Assembly: GCA_002070205.1 (NCBI GenBank)
Contig: MWCU01000029.1
Span: forward strand, 1-41,808
DNA from: Firmicutes bacterium ADurb.Bin182
Lineage (GTDB): Bacteria > Bacillota > Clostridia > Christensenellales > CAG-138
Length of the DNA: 41,808 nt
Direction of reading: 5' to 3'
Made by a program: the position numbers and the translations under genes
Shown: positions 24,855 to 33,552 of the stretch, in pieces
Numbering within the stretch: position 1 is the stretch's first letter
Layout: every line of letters starts with the position of its first letter
Notes under the pieces: model-generated
What the model saw: only the letters and a program-made list of their open reading frames with translations
Databases searched by the model: none
Told to the model about the DNA's origin: nothing

Positions 24855-25793
24855 ATGGTATTTCTGGTGTTAAGTTCATCTGCCTTTGCGGTCTTGCTGG
24901 TTTTGATACTGTTTTCCGGAACGGTTGAAGCCGAGATTTTAAAGAGGCGCCGCCTGAACTCCATAAAAGAAAAAAAGCACTATCTGGATGAAGATCTGGA
25001 AAAAAGCTTTTATCAGCGCTTTATTGAACCTGCTTTTTTGAAAATCAAAAAAACCATTGAGAAATTGGGAAAAGGAAGAACTGCGGGTGTCAAAAGCAAA
25101 AGCGCTCAAAAGCTCGAAAATGAACTTCAGCTTGCGGGCATCGATATGGCTGTCGGTACTTTTATGATCGCAAAATCCGTCATATCCTTGGCGATACTCA
25201 TAGTCGGTTTTATTTTTGCACTGATAGGGACGATGAATAGCGAAGGCCGGGTACTGCTGATACTCGCCGATATGATGCTCGTAATTGTGGTTCCGAGATA
25301 CTATTTAAAATCCCGAATCAAGGCTCGTCAGTCGGCGATACGGGATCAGCTGCCAAATTTAATGGATATGCTGAGCGTAAGCATTGAAGCGGGATTGGGT
25401 TTTGACGCGGCTCTGTTAAAAATCACCGAAAACAGCAAGGGTCCGCTGACGGATGAATTTTTACGCGTTCACAGGGAGATCCAGATGGGTAAATCGCGCA
25501 AGGACGCCTTGCTGGCATTTGCGCAAAGGAGCAATGTTGAAGAATTGAAGACTTTTGCTTCCGCGATTATACAATCAGAGAAATACGGCACCCCCGTTAA
25601 AAACGTGATGAAAACTCAGTCGCAGCAGCTTCGCGTGACGCGCAGGCAGCGCGCGCAGGAAAAGGGAGCTAAAGCGTCGGTCAAAATGATGCTGCCCATG
25701 CTGATATTTATATTCCCCACGATATTTATTGTGGTTTTAGGGCCTACAGTCATTAATTTGATAGAAACCTTCAGCGGCGGTGCGTTTGGATGA
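24855..25793 (+). CDS. tadC: TadC inner-membrane platform protein, cluster 1
   Basis: A 312-residue T2SSF-domain protein with an N-terminal membrane segment, two middle segments (about 105-150), the F domain (QLPNLMDMLSVSIEAGLGFDAAL) and a C-terminal pair. The stop overlaps the DUF192 gene by 4 bp. AGGAGAATTCT precedes ATG 24855. Confidence 0.92.
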   Translation: MVFLVLSSSAFAVLLVLILFSGTVEAEILKRRRLNSIKEKKHYLDEDLEKSFYQRFIEPAFLKIKKTIEKLGKGRTAGVKSKSAQKLENELQLAGIDMAVGTFMIAKSVISLAILIVGFIFALIGTMNSEGRVLLILADMMLVIVVPRYYLKSRIKARQSAIRDQLPNLMDMLSVSIEAGLGFDAALLKITENSKGPLTDEFLRVHREIQMGKSRKDALLAFAQRSNVEELKTFASAIIQSEKYGTPVKNVMKTQSQQLRVTRRQRAQEKGAKASVKMMLPMLIFIFPTIFIVVLGPTVINLIETFSGGAFG

Positions 25794-26128
25794 AGAAAAA
25801 AATTGCGTGCGCCGGTCGCATTCTTTGGGACTCCGTAGAGACGGCAAACAGTTTTTTTAAGAGATTCAAAGGTCTCATGGGACGGCGCTCGCTTCTGGAA
25901 AGCGAAGGAATGCTGATTACTTGCTGCAATCAGGTACACACTTTTAATATGCGTTTTACGATAGATGTGATATACTTATCCAAACAAATGCGGGTGGTAA
26001 GGGTAGATACTTTGCCTCCTAACAGGATAGGACCTTTCGTAAAGAACGCCGTTTCGGTGCTGGAGGTAGCGGCGGGAACATCGGCTTTGAACGGGATAAA
26101 ATTGGGCGACGAGCTTGCTTTAATATAA
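25790..26128 (+). CDS. DUF192 family protein
   Basis: A 112-residue soluble DUF192 protein. The family hallmarks are visible: FKRFKGLMGR, then a segment with HTFNMRFTIDVIYL, and a final VLEVAAGT....IKLGDEL. The function of DUF192 is unsettled. No signal peptide is present, unlike many family members. It overlaps tadC by 4 bp (ATGA) and is therefore co-translated with the pilus genes. DUF192 proteins occur next to other Tad loci. Cluster 2 lacks it. Confidence 0.9.
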   Translation: MKKKIACAGRILWDSVETANSFFKRFKGLMGRRSLLESEGMLITCCNQVHTFNMRFTIDVIYLSKQMRVVRVDTLPPNRIGPFVKNAVSVLEVAAGTSALNGIKLGDELALI

Positions 26129-26144
26129 GAAAGGAGAAATCATA

Positions 26145-27050
26145 ATGGAACGGTCGAACAAAATAATCATGCCAAAGCAGCTATGGCAGGATGAACCGGA
26201 TGACGAGCTTAAAAGACGCGCTGGTTCCTATTCCGCAAAGGAAGTGGACCAGTATATCGACAAGCTCAAAATCAACATGCGCAATATGGAAGCGGTGTAT
26301 CAGGAGCGCTTTGAAGAAATGCGCACGCAGATATTAAGCCTTGCGCGTGAACGCGACGCTTATCTTGCAGAAAAGCAGATGGCCGAGCAGAAGCTTTTGA
26401 TAGCGGCTTCCACTCCGTCCCAGTCCGTTGACGTCGATTCCGTTCTCGAAAAGCGCGGGATGAAGGCTGTTAAGCTCAGCGAGTATCACAGCTTGCTGCA
26501 GGGCGATACGGACTTGCGCAGAACTTTAGGCCAGCTTGAAGACAAAATAAAGGTCCTTTCGGATGAGAACAGGCGCCTTGCGAAAGAGCTTGAGGACAGT
26601 GAGCCCTTAAGGAAAGAAGCCGCGGCAGTCATCAACCAGGTAAAGACGACCAAAGAGCTTTTGCAGCAGCGCGAAGAGCAGCTTCAGCAGAAGACCGAGG
26701 AGCTTTCCATTCTGAGCATTCGCCTCAGCGAGACCGAATCCGCCGTAAGGGAGAACGCGGCGGAACTGATACAGCTTCGCGATAAATGCGCTACTTATGA
26801 GCTTGAATCAAGGCTCATTCACAACGAACATGTTCAACTGCAGAACGAAAAAGAGCGTATAGCAAAAGAGGCAATGATCAACAAGGAAAGATGGGATTCC
26901 GAACGGGAAGGATTGATAAGGCGCTATACGGTGCTTATTAACGGCCAGAAGCAGTGCATGCAGCGGCTGTCCGAAAGCGTTGCCGAGGCCGTCAAATACA
27001 TGGAGAGCCTCGGTGAATCCGCCATGAAGGGTTACGGCACCGAGGAATAA
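26145..27050 (+). CDS. DivIVA-like coiled-coil protein at the end of Tad cluster 1
   Basis: A 301-residue acidic/basic coiled-coil protein. Residues about 20-55 (RAGSYSAKEVDQYIDKLKIN, then EAVYQERFEEM) resemble the N-terminal DivIVA/GpsB membrane-curvature motif followed by its first coil. Nearly all of residues 45-270 is heptad-like. It ends with a conserved block containing AVKYMESLGESAM, shared with the cluster 2 paralogue. GAAAGGAG precedes ATG 26145. It may place the pilus machine at curved membrane or recruit CpaE. No family name is certain. Confidence 0.75.
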   Translation: MERSNKIIMPKQLWQDEPDDELKRRAGSYSAKEVDQYIDKLKINMRNMEAVYQERFEEMRTQILSLARERDAYLAEKQMAEQKLLIAASTPSQSVDVDSVLEKRGMKAVKLSEYHSLLQGDTDLRRTLGQLEDKIKVLSDENRRLAKELEDSEPLRKEAAAVINQVKTTKELLQQREEQLQQKTEELSILSIRLSETESAVRENAAELIQLRDKCATYELESRLIHNEHVQLQNEKERIAKEAMINKERWDSEREGLIRRYTVLINGQKQCMQRLSESVAEAVKYMESLGESAMKGYGTEE

Positions 27051-27150
27051 ATCTTGTATCTGTTTGTACCGGAGTATGGTTTTGCTTTGAAAAACTCTGC
27101 TTCGCCGTTAAACGCTGTTCGGCCGGTCGTTTGACGATTTTTAAAAATTG

Positions 27151-27182
27151 CAGCCGCGGGCTCTTGCCCCGGCTGTTTTTTT
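27151..27182 (+). terminator. terminator of Tad operon 1
   Basis: CAGCCG pairs with CGGCTG and GGGC with GCCC around a TCTT loop, with one bulged C, and is followed by seven T (27176-27182). It has the layout of a strong intrinsic terminator and ends the first pilus operon. Confidence 0.85.
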
Positions 27183-27270
27183 ATTGCAGCCTATTATTAC
27201 ATTTCTGAAATCGATTATTTTTATTCATATCTTATCGAAGTATCGTCCCATATTTTAACATGCAAATTTA

Positions 27271-27450
27271 TTGTACTTTATCCAGAAACGGGTAATTGTT
27301 AAACGGCATAATCGGTTGGAAATATTGCTGGCGTCTCGTATTACTGCATATCTTGCAGATTTAGAATCTATTGTAACGGCTGCAGAAAAATTTCTGACGC
27401 TATATATAAAAGCTTCGCGGTTTGCCGGTGCGGCATTAATGAATGAATAA
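27271..27450 (+). CDS. possible small ORF (doubtful)
   Basis: A 59-residue frame from TTG 27271 to TAA 27448-27450 that reads like a helical peptide (RLEILLASRITAYLADLESI). It has no recognisable ribosome site or homologue, so it may be a gene remnant or chance. Confidence 0.15.
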   Translation: MYFIQKRVIVKRHNRLEILLASRITAYLADLESIVTAAEKFLTLYIKASRFAGAALMNE

Positions 27451-27672
27451 GCGGCGCGATTGTGCGATAAAAATGGCGGGATCACGGCCGCGGTTTTATC
27501 ATAACGACTTCAATAATAACGAGCAGCGGATATCGGACAGCCAAGCATCCCGTGAGGAATAATTCTTGTCCCATCAATTATAAAGCTTGAGTCGATATGC
27601 GTATTTTTTTTGTGGAACTGGAAATAAATGCCGTAACAGGAGGACGGAGCCTCCTTTGAGTAATTTTGTGAA

Positions 27673-27697
27673 CGCTATCCGGTTAAAAACCGGCGCG
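27673..27697 (+). promoter_or_regulatory. hairpin upstream of flp-2
   Basis: CCGGTT (27679-27684), an AAA loop and AACCGG (27688-27693), with an outer CGC/GCG clamp across an internal loop. An A-rich stretch and CAGGAGG follow. Architecture and position match the hairpin before flp-1, although the stem bases differ outside the CCGG core. Confidence 0.5.
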
Positions 27698-27727
27698 AAA
27701 TAAAAAAAAACAATCAGGAGGAGAAAC

Positions 27728-27895
27728 ATGTTAAGAAGGATCTGGAAGGATGAAGGCGGCCAGGCAATGGTCGAGTATGGGTTGATCATCGCCCTGATCG
27801 CAATTGCTGTAATTATTGCAGTAACCGCGATAGGTACAAACCTAAATACCGTTTTCAATGCAATCAAAGATAAACTTACTGTGTCTTCATCGTAA
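27728..27895 (+). CDS. flp: Flp pilin, cluster 2
   Basis: A 55-residue prepilin starting at ATG 27728 behind AGGAGG. The leader MLRRIWKDEGG is followed by QAMVEYGLIIALI, the Flp motif with Glu at +5. The hydrophobic helix runs to about residue 36 and the tail is short (NAIKDKLTVSSS). The tail is unlike that of pilin 1, so the two pili should differ at their surface. Confidence 0.93.
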   Translation: MLRRIWKDEGGQAMVEYGLIIALIAIAVIIAVTAIGTNLNTVFNAIKDKLTVSSS

Positions 27896-27916
27896 TGATG
27901 AAAAACTGAACAAAAA

Positions 27917-27943
27917 GCAGCCCGCTGTGATTCGGCGGGCTGT
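27917..27943 (+). terminator. hairpin after flp-2 (partial terminator)
   Basis: An 8-bp perfect stem CAGCCCGC (27918-27925) with GCGGGCTG (27935-27942) is followed by TAAACCC, without a T-run. It sits where the flp-1 hairpin does and is more likely an mRNA 3' stabiliser than a full terminator. Confidence 0.5.
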
Positions 27944-27981
27944 AAACCCACTCAATAATTATAAGGGATGATGTTTACATA

Positions 27982-28404
27982 ATGAAGTCGTTCCTAAAGT
28001 TAATTCGCAGCAAAGAGGCCGGTCAATCCCTCGTCGAGACCGCGCTGACGCTTCCCATATTCATACTCATCCTCTGCGGGGTACTCGATTTCGGCTGGCT
28101 GTTTACGAACCAGCTTATGCTCAACAACTCCAGCAGGGAGGCTGCAAGAACGGGCGTAGTGAATTTTGAGGAAAACAATGCGGCGTATCAAACACTTGTT
28201 ATCAACAAAGCAAAAGAAATGATATATTTCGGCGATACTTCGGACCCGAATGTCTTTAATGTCACGGTTACGGTCAATGCTGAGGAAACGGATGTAACGG
28301 TTCAAGTAGATAACACAGTCCCGGTACTTACGCCGATAGTCGGAGCATTTTTTACCAACAATCAAGCTGAGCTCACCTCCAGCACAACCATGCGAATCGG
28401 ATAA
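27982..28404 (+). CDS. tadE: TadE-like minor pseudopilin, cluster 2
   Basis: A 140-residue paralogue of the cluster 1 TadE. A basic leader precedes GQSLVETALTLPIFILILCG with Glu at +5, then LFTNQLMLNNSSREAARTGVVN, nearly the same as in cluster 1. TAAGGGATG lies upstream of ATG 27982. Confidence 0.9.
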   Translation: MKSFLKLIRSKEAGQSLVETALTLPIFILILCGVLDFGWLFTNQLMLNNSSREAARTGVVNFEENNAAYQTLVINKAKEMIYFGDTSDPNVFNVTVTVNAEETDVTVQVDNTVPVLTPIVGAFFTNNQAELTSSTTMRIG

Positions 28405-28415
28405 GGAGTATTTCT

Positions 28416-29390
28416 ATGTCGTTCAAAAAGCTGTTTACCGATGAAAAAGGCCAGAGCGCCGTAATCGCGGGAGTCGCGATATTCATGGTCATTGCCGTGA
28501 GCGCGCTAGCTCTAGATATCGGCCTTGTTCATATACAATCCAGCAGGGAGCAGACAGCCGCGGACGCCGCTGCGCTTGCGGGTGGGACACTGCTTCCGGC
28601 TCAAGCCGGAGATATCGGTGCAGAGGCAAACGTCAAGAACCGCGCCGCCGAGTATGCGGTCAAAAACGGCATTCCCGCCGAAGATGTTTTGCCTGAAAAG
28701 ATCATTCTCGGGGACATAAAGAACGGCATGTACACAAGCGTTCGGGTCGAGCTTAAAAGCGAGGTGGGTTTCGGTTTCGCGAAAGTCCTGGGCTTTGAAA
28801 AAGCCGATGTGACCAAAGCTGCAAAAGCTCAGCTTAAGCCTGTGTCCGCAATGAATGATTTGGTTCCTTTGGGAGTCACGGAAGACGCAATGCAAACCAT
28901 GTATATCGGTAAAACTTTGACCGTCAAAAAAGGGGGCGGTGACGGTGTAAACGGTTTTTTTGGGGCGATCGATCTTGACGGTACCCAGGGAGGAGGCGCT
29001 AAAGATTATACAGGTTGGCTATCTTCAGGTTATGACGTCCTTGTTGAGCAGGGTGATATTTTGCCTGTAGAAAACGGAGTTATGTCAGGTCCTTCATGGG
29101 ACGGGTTTTGCGCCCGCGTCTGCAAGCACACGCCGAAATGTACAGCCTCGTCTTATGACCCTCAGTGTTCAAGCATTGTAACGTTGATCGTTTATAAAGT
29201 CCATGAAACACAAGGCAATGATAATAACATCAAATCAATTGAGGTCATGGGATTTGTTCCGTTCATTTTGCATGAAGGTACCAAGCAAGGAGAAATTACG
29301 GCCATTTGCATCCAGACAGTTATTCAGGACGGCCTAGCTTTACCCGGAGCAAATGACTTCGGCGTCTATAAAATTACATTGGTGGAGTAG
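28416..29390 (+). CDS. tadG: TadG-like pilus assembly protein, cluster 2
   Basis: A 324-residue paralogue of the cluster 1 protein. It has a Tad domain with a membrane helix (about 15-37) and REQTAADAAALAGG, then GFFGAIDLDGTQGGG and GDILPVENGVMSGP. The Cys pattern of the C-terminal part differs (CARVCKHTPKC, then a further Cys). AAGGAG precedes ATG 28416. Confidence 0.85.
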   Translation: MSFKKLFTDEKGQSAVIAGVAIFMVIAVSALALDIGLVHIQSSREQTAADAAALAGGTLLPAQAGDIGAEANVKNRAAEYAVKNGIPAEDVLPEKIILGDIKNGMYTSVRVELKSEVGFGFAKVLGFEKADVTKAAKAQLKPVSAMNDLVPLGVTEDAMQTMYIGKTLTVKKGGGDGVNGFFGAIDLDGTQGGGAKDYTGWLSSGYDVLVEQGDILPVENGVMSGPSWDGFCARVCKHTPKCTASSYDPQCSSIVTLIVYKVHETQGNDNNIKSIEVMGFVPFILHEGTKQGEITAICIQTVIQDGLALPGANDFGVYKITLVE

Positions 29391-29393
29391 TAT

Positions 29394-30119
29394 ATGAAAA
29401 AATTTTATGCAATAGCCGCAGGGCTCGCTGTACTTGCAGGTTTTTCGGTTTATCTGTTCGCTTCGTCGCTGCAGGCGGGCGCCGAGCCGGCCGCGGCGCC
29501 GACTAAATCCGTTGTCGTGGCTCTTAAGGATATCCCCGAGCAAACGCTTATAACAAACGATATGGTAGCGATAAAGGAACTGCCCCTGGATTCAGTTCAC
29601 CCGGGCGCGGCCGTTGAACTTGAGAACGTTGTCGGAAGCATAGCTGTGGACCCTATAGTATCGGGCGAGCAGGTGCTTGAAGCCCGTCTCGGAATACAGG
29701 GCGTGAACGCGGGGTCGCTCTCGTTCGAACTGGAGAAAGGGCACAGGGCGGTTTCCGTAGCCGTGAATGAGGTCACGGGCGTTTCCGGGTTTATTGAGGC
29801 AGGCGATCATGTGGACGTGATCGCATTGGTTGCTTATCCGGTCCCGGAAGGCGAGCAGTCCTTGGCGGTATCCACAATGCTCGTTGAAAATGTTTTGGTT
29901 CTGAAGACAGGTCATGCAATCGTCGACGAAACGGATGCTGGATCTGTCTATAAGACTGTCACGCTTAGCGTAAAGCCCGAAGACGCGCTGAAAATCGACT
30001 ATGCGGAGTCAAGCGGAGCTATAAGGCTGATACTGAGGCCGGTATTGGATGATGATCGCGTGAACCCAAAAGATTTTCCCGTGATCAAGGCGGCGGCGTC
30101 CGTGCAGACGGAGGCATAG
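29394..30119 (+). CDS. cpaB: CpaB/RcpC-like pilus assembly protein (SAF domain), cluster 2
   Basis: A 241-residue paralogue. N-terminal membrane segment (about 5-22), SAF domain (ALKDIPEQTLITNDMVAIKE) and RcpC domain (RAVSVAVNEVTGVSGFIEAG). It begins three bases after the tadG-2 stop, with GGTGGAGTAGT as ribosome site inside the end of tadG. It lacks the proline-rich tail of copy 1. Confidence 0.9.
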   Translation: MKKFYAIAAGLAVLAGFSVYLFASSLQAGAEPAAAPTKSVVVALKDIPEQTLITNDMVAIKELPLDSVHPGAAVELENVVGSIAVDPIVSGEQVLEARLGIQGVNAGSLSFELEKGHRAVSVAVNEVTGVSGFIEAGDHVDVIALVAYPVPEGEQSLAVSTMLVENVLVLKTGHAIVDETDAGSVYKTVTLSVKPEDALKIDYAESSGAIRLILRPVLDDDRVNPKDFPVIKAAASVQTEA

Positions 30120-30135
30120 GGAGGTGAATGCCGAT

Positions 30136-31269
30136 ATGTCAAGATTCAAAGTACTCGCAGTAGTGCAGGATGAAGACATCCGTTTTGAAATTCGTAAATC
30201 GCTTTCGGCTGACGAAAGCATAGCTCTTGTGGGTTTCGCGGCCGCGGATGAGGCGCTTCTCACAAAAATCACCGGTTATGCTCCTCATGCGGTGCTTCTT
30301 GTAAAAAGAAAGGAAGAGGCCGGGGTCCTTGAATACGCCCGGCTTATCTACCAGAAGCATCCGGGCTGCGCGCTGATATTGCTGACTGATGAAATAAGCC
30401 TCGAGTCGGTCGACAGCGCAATGGAAGCCGGCATCCGAAAAGTCGTCGGCCTTAACGATCTATCCTCTCTTGCGGGCACGATAATCAAGGTTTCGGTATT
30501 GGAGCAGGGCAGGGGCGGTGAAAAGCACAAAGAAACACGGGTAATAAGCGTATACGGGACCAAAGGCGGTTCGGGTAAAACCAACCTTGCGGTCAATCTT
30601 GCCGCAGCCTTTTCGCTAAGCAAGCATCGGACCGCGTTTATCGATTTGTGCCTCATCTACGGGGATGCGTCCGTGTACCTCGATTTGAGTACGAAGGATA
30701 CCATTGCCGAACTCGTGCAGGAACGTTCGGATTTTACTATAGACGATATCAAAAGCTTCACGCTTCAGCACGCGAGCGGCCTTAACGCCATCCTGGCCCC
30801 GTCGAAACCGGAATTTGCGGATTATGTTACGCCGAGGCATGTGGAAAAATTAATCAATCTCATGAGGCCGTACTACGATTACATAGTCATCGATCTTCCG
30901 GCGGATTTTTCCGAGTGCACTCTTGCGGCGCTTGAGAATTCGGATGACATCCTCATCGTTGCAAAGCCCGATATTTCGGGGCTCAGGAATACCAAGATGG
31001 CGTTGGACGTCTTGAACGGCCTTCAGCAAACGGAAAAAATCAAGCTCGTCATCAATACGGAAAGAAAGGGCTTGCTGAACCATAAGGATTTCGAGCGCGT
31101 GCTGGATATGCCGGTTTCATTTTCCATTCCCGAGGACACGAAAAACGCGGTTATCAGCATGCAGAGGGGTATACCCATCGTGATGGGCATGTCCTCAAAT
31201 CCGATGGCTAAAGCCATACTCGGCGTTTCCGATTATTTTTATAAGCTCAGGGGAGGTGCGGCCAAATGA
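30136..31269 (+). CDS. cpaE: CpaE/TadZ-like ATPase, cluster 2
   Basis: A 377-residue paralogue of the cluster 1 CpaE. ATG 30136 is preferred to GTG 30124 because GGGAGGTG overlaps the GTG, and because the resulting MSRFKVLAVV matches the MARFKVLAVV of copy 1. Atypical receiver domain (1-120), then deviant Walker A KGGSGKTN with the normal Lys148. The stop overlaps cpaF-2 by 4 bp. Confidence 0.9.
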   Translation: MSRFKVLAVVQDEDIRFEIRKSLSADESIALVGFAAADEALLTKITGYAPHAVLLVKRKEEAGVLEYARLIYQKHPGCALILLTDEISLESVDSAMEAGIRKVVGLNDLSSLAGTIIKVSVLEQGRGGEKHKETRVISVYGTKGGSGKTNLAVNLAAAFSLSKHRTAFIDLCLIYGDASVYLDLSTKDTIAELVQERSDFTIDDIKSFTLQHASGLNAILAPSKPEFADYVTPRHVEKLINLMRPYYDYIVIDLPADFSECTLAALENSDDILIVAKPDISGLRNTKMALDVLNGLQQTEKIKLVINTERKGLLNHKDFERVLDMPVSFSIPEDTKNAVISMQRGIPIVMGMSSNPMAKAILGVSDYFYKLRGGAAK

Positions 31270-32606
31270 AGCTCAAGGACCGTCTGGAGATGCGGCGCAG
31301 CAGCGTCCCCGCAGACAGCGGCGAAGAAAGTCGCGTGTTGTATCCTTCAGCGTCAGTCGTTATCGACGCTCAACAGCGGCTCAAGGAGCGCGTACGCTCT
31401 CAGGCGATCGAAATGCTGTATAAAGAGAAAAATCCCGACAGCTCGATGGTCAAGGCGGCTTTGAACGAAGTGCTTCAGTACGAGGCGGAAGATGTTCCGA
31501 GACCCGAGCGTACGCGGATCGCGGAGGAGCTGATGAACGATATCATCGGCTACGGCCCGCTTGAGACCCTGCTTCGGGACGCCGATGTTACGGAGATAAT
31601 GATAAACGGTCCCTTCCGGCTGTATGTCGAGATCAAGGGAAAGATCTATCAAATGGAATCGCCGTTTCGGGACAACGATCATCTGAACAATATCATAGAC
31701 AGGATAGTATCATCCATAGGCAGGCATGTCGACGAATCCAGCCCCATGGTGGATGCCCGCCTTAAAGACGGCTCGCGCGTGAATGTTATCATCCCGCCGC
31801 TTTCGCTCGTGGGTCCTGTCATCACGATACGCAAATTCGCGAAGATCCCGTATACGGATAAAGATTTGATCGAATTCGGCTCCGTATCGCACAAAATGAT
31901 GAGCTTTTTGGAGGCTTGCATCAAGGGCAGGCTGAGCGTTGTGATATCCGGCGGAACGGGAAGCGGAAAGACTACATTCCTGAATGTCCTATCGGGCTAT
32001 ATTCCGTCCGGTGAGCGCATCGTAACCATTGAGGATGCTGCTGAGATCCGGCTCAAGCAGGAGCATGTCGTAACTCTGGAAAGCCGCCCGCCCAATATCG
32101 AGGGGAGCGGCGAAGTGACCATAAGGGATCTTGTCAGAAACGCTCTGCGCATGCGCCCGGATAGGATAATCGTTGGTGAGGTGCGTTCGGGTGAAGCTCT
32201 GGATATGCTTCAGGCAATGAACACGGGACACGACGGATCCATAACGACTGTTCACGCCAACTCACCGAGGGACGCTCTTGCGCGCATTGAAACTATGGCG
32301 CTTATGGCCGGTATGGACTTGCCTGTGCATGCGATACGTAATCAGATCGCGTCCGCGATAAACATCATGGTGCATCTTTCGAGGCTTAGGGACGGTACGC
32401 GCAGAGTCACGAGCATAATGGAGATCACGGGCATCGAAACAGACGTGATCACCATGCAGGAGCTCTTTGCTTTTGAAACTCAAGGCAAGACGGACAGTCA
32501 GGGAAGGTTCCTGGGAAGGTTCAAGCCTACCGGGATAGTGCCGTATTGTTTGGAGAAGTTACGGTATCACGGAGTATCCGCTTTCGACGACTGGTTTGTG
32601 CAGTAA
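31266..32606 (+). CDS. cpaF: CpaF/TadA secretion ATPase, cluster 2
   Basis: A 446-residue paralogue of CpaF-1 with the same motifs: Walker A GGTGSGKT, TIEDAAEIRL, Walker B MRPDRIIVGEVR, and the His box GHDGSITTVHANSP. Long stretches are identical to copy 1, and divergence is greatest in the first 35 residues. AGGTG inside cpaE-2 precedes ATG 31266. Confidence 0.95.
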   Translation: MKLKDRLEMRRSSVPADSGEESRVLYPSASVVIDAQQRLKERVRSQAIEMLYKEKNPDSSMVKAALNEVLQYEAEDVPRPERTRIAEELMNDIIGYGPLETLLRDADVTEIMINGPFRLYVEIKGKIYQMESPFRDNDHLNNIIDRIVSSIGRHVDESSPMVDARLKDGSRVNVIIPPLSLVGPVITIRKFAKIPYTDKDLIEFGSVSHKMMSFLEACIKGRLSVVISGGTGSGKTTFLNVLSGYIPSGERIVTIEDAAEIRLKQEHVVTLESRPPNIEGSGEVTIRDLVRNALRMRPDRIIVGEVRSGEALDMLQAMNTGHDGSITTVHANSPRDALARIETMALMAGMDLPVHAIRNQIASAINIMVHLSRLRDGTRRVTSIMEITGIETDVITMQELFAFETQGKTDSQGRFLGRFKPTGIVPYCLEKLRYHGVSAFDDWFVQ

Positions 32607-32617
32607 AGGAGGCAGCT

Positions 32618-33541
32618 TTGGAACTCTGGTTATTGACAGTCAGCGCGGTTCTTCTTATCTTTTTTGCCGTTATGGTTTCGTTTCGCGCTTTGATGGCGGA
32701 CCGGCTCAAGGCCGACAGAATGGTCCGTGAGCTTTCGGGCGTTCATTCTGAAATAAAACCGCGCAAAAAAGAGCAAGGCCGCCGCAGGAATATAAAGGTA
32801 TCCAAGGTGTTTTCGCAGGAATTGGCGGCGGCGGGCATCCGTATGCGCGGGGAAGAATTTCTGGCGTTGTGGCTGATAGCGGCCGTTCTCCCGGCAGGCG
32901 TAATGCTTCTGTTCGGAGCGCATGCGCTGTCTGCACTCGCTGTAATGCTTATCGGGCTGATACTCCCGCCATTGGCTGTACAAAGCGCAAAAGGCAAGCG
33001 GCTGCAAAAATTTGAAAAGCAGCTCGGAGACGTGCTACTGCTTATCGCGAACTGCCTCAGGGCGGGCTTCTCTTTTCTCCAGGCTATGACCGTCATAAGC
33101 GAGCAGATGCAGGAACCCATAGGAAAGGAGTTCATGCTGGCGGTTCGGGAAATCAACATGGGAGTCGATATGGACACCGCTCTTGACAACATGGTGGAAA
33201 GGGTCAGGAGCACGGATCTTCTCATGGTGGTCGCGGCCGTTAAGATCCAGCGCCGGGTAGGCGGCAACCTGCTTGAAGTGCTCGTGAACATATCGGCCAC
33301 CATAAAGGAGAGGCTGAGGCTGAAGAACGATATCAGGGTATTGACCGCACAGGGGCGGGTGAGCGCGCTCGTCATAGGCCTTCTGCCGGTTTTCCTCTCC
33401 TGCGTTCTGATGATCATAAATCCCGCGTATCTCATTAAATTTGTGCAAAAACCCGCTGGCATTGCGATGCTTGCGGCGGGCGCGGTCATGGAGATAATCG
33501 GGTTCATTCTCGTCAGAAGGGTCGTAACTATAAAGTACTGA
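32618..33541 (+). CDS. tadB: TadB inner-membrane platform protein, cluster 2
   Basis: A 307-residue paralogue of TadB-1. TTG 32618 is chosen because AAAGGAGG (32605-32612) lies 5 nt upstream and copy 1 also starts at TTG. The in-frame ATG 32546 is inside cpaF-2. It has an N-terminal membrane segment, a basic linker, the F domain (GDVLLLIANCLRAGFSFLQAM) and C-terminal segments ending RRVVTIKY, as in copy 1 (KKVVTIKY). Confidence 0.92.
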   Translation: MELWLLTVSAVLLIFFAVMVSFRALMADRLKADRMVRELSGVHSEIKPRKKEQGRRRNIKVSKVFSQELAAAGIRMRGEEFLALWLIAAVLPAGVMLLFGAHALSALAVMLIGLILPPLAVQSAKGKRLQKFEKQLGDVLLLIANCLRAGFSFLQAMTVISEQMQEPIGKEFMLAVREINMGVDMDTALDNMVERVRSTDLLMVVAAVKIQRRVGGNLLEVLVNISATIKERLRLKNDIRVLTAQGRVSALVIGLLPVFLSCVLMIINPAYLIKFVQKPAGIAMLAAGAVMEIIGFILVRRVVTIKY

Positions 33542-33552
33542 GGAGAGAATGT

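Larger units (their letters stand above)
27183..27727. other. 545-bp gap between the two Tad operons
   Basis: No confident gene is present. A 59-residue plus-strand frame at 27271-27450 (TTG start) is listed separately. I see no second GEMM motif and no clear sigma-A promoter. GGAGG and CCTCC around 27641-27656 can form a small hairpin, and the flp-2 hairpin lies at the end. The second operon must be transcribed from within this gap unless transcription passes the terminator. Confidence 0.6.

Noticed and set aside
27183..27727. A second cyclic-dinucleotide riboswitch before Tad operon 2
   Set aside because: None of the GEMM-I blocks (GCAAA, CGCAAAGC, TTGCCG) or any GEMM-II-like arrangement is found.
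32743..33507. 254-residue minus-strand frame inside tadB-2
   Set aside because: It is antisense to a well-supported gene; a similar antisense frame lies inside tadB-1, a by-product of codon use.
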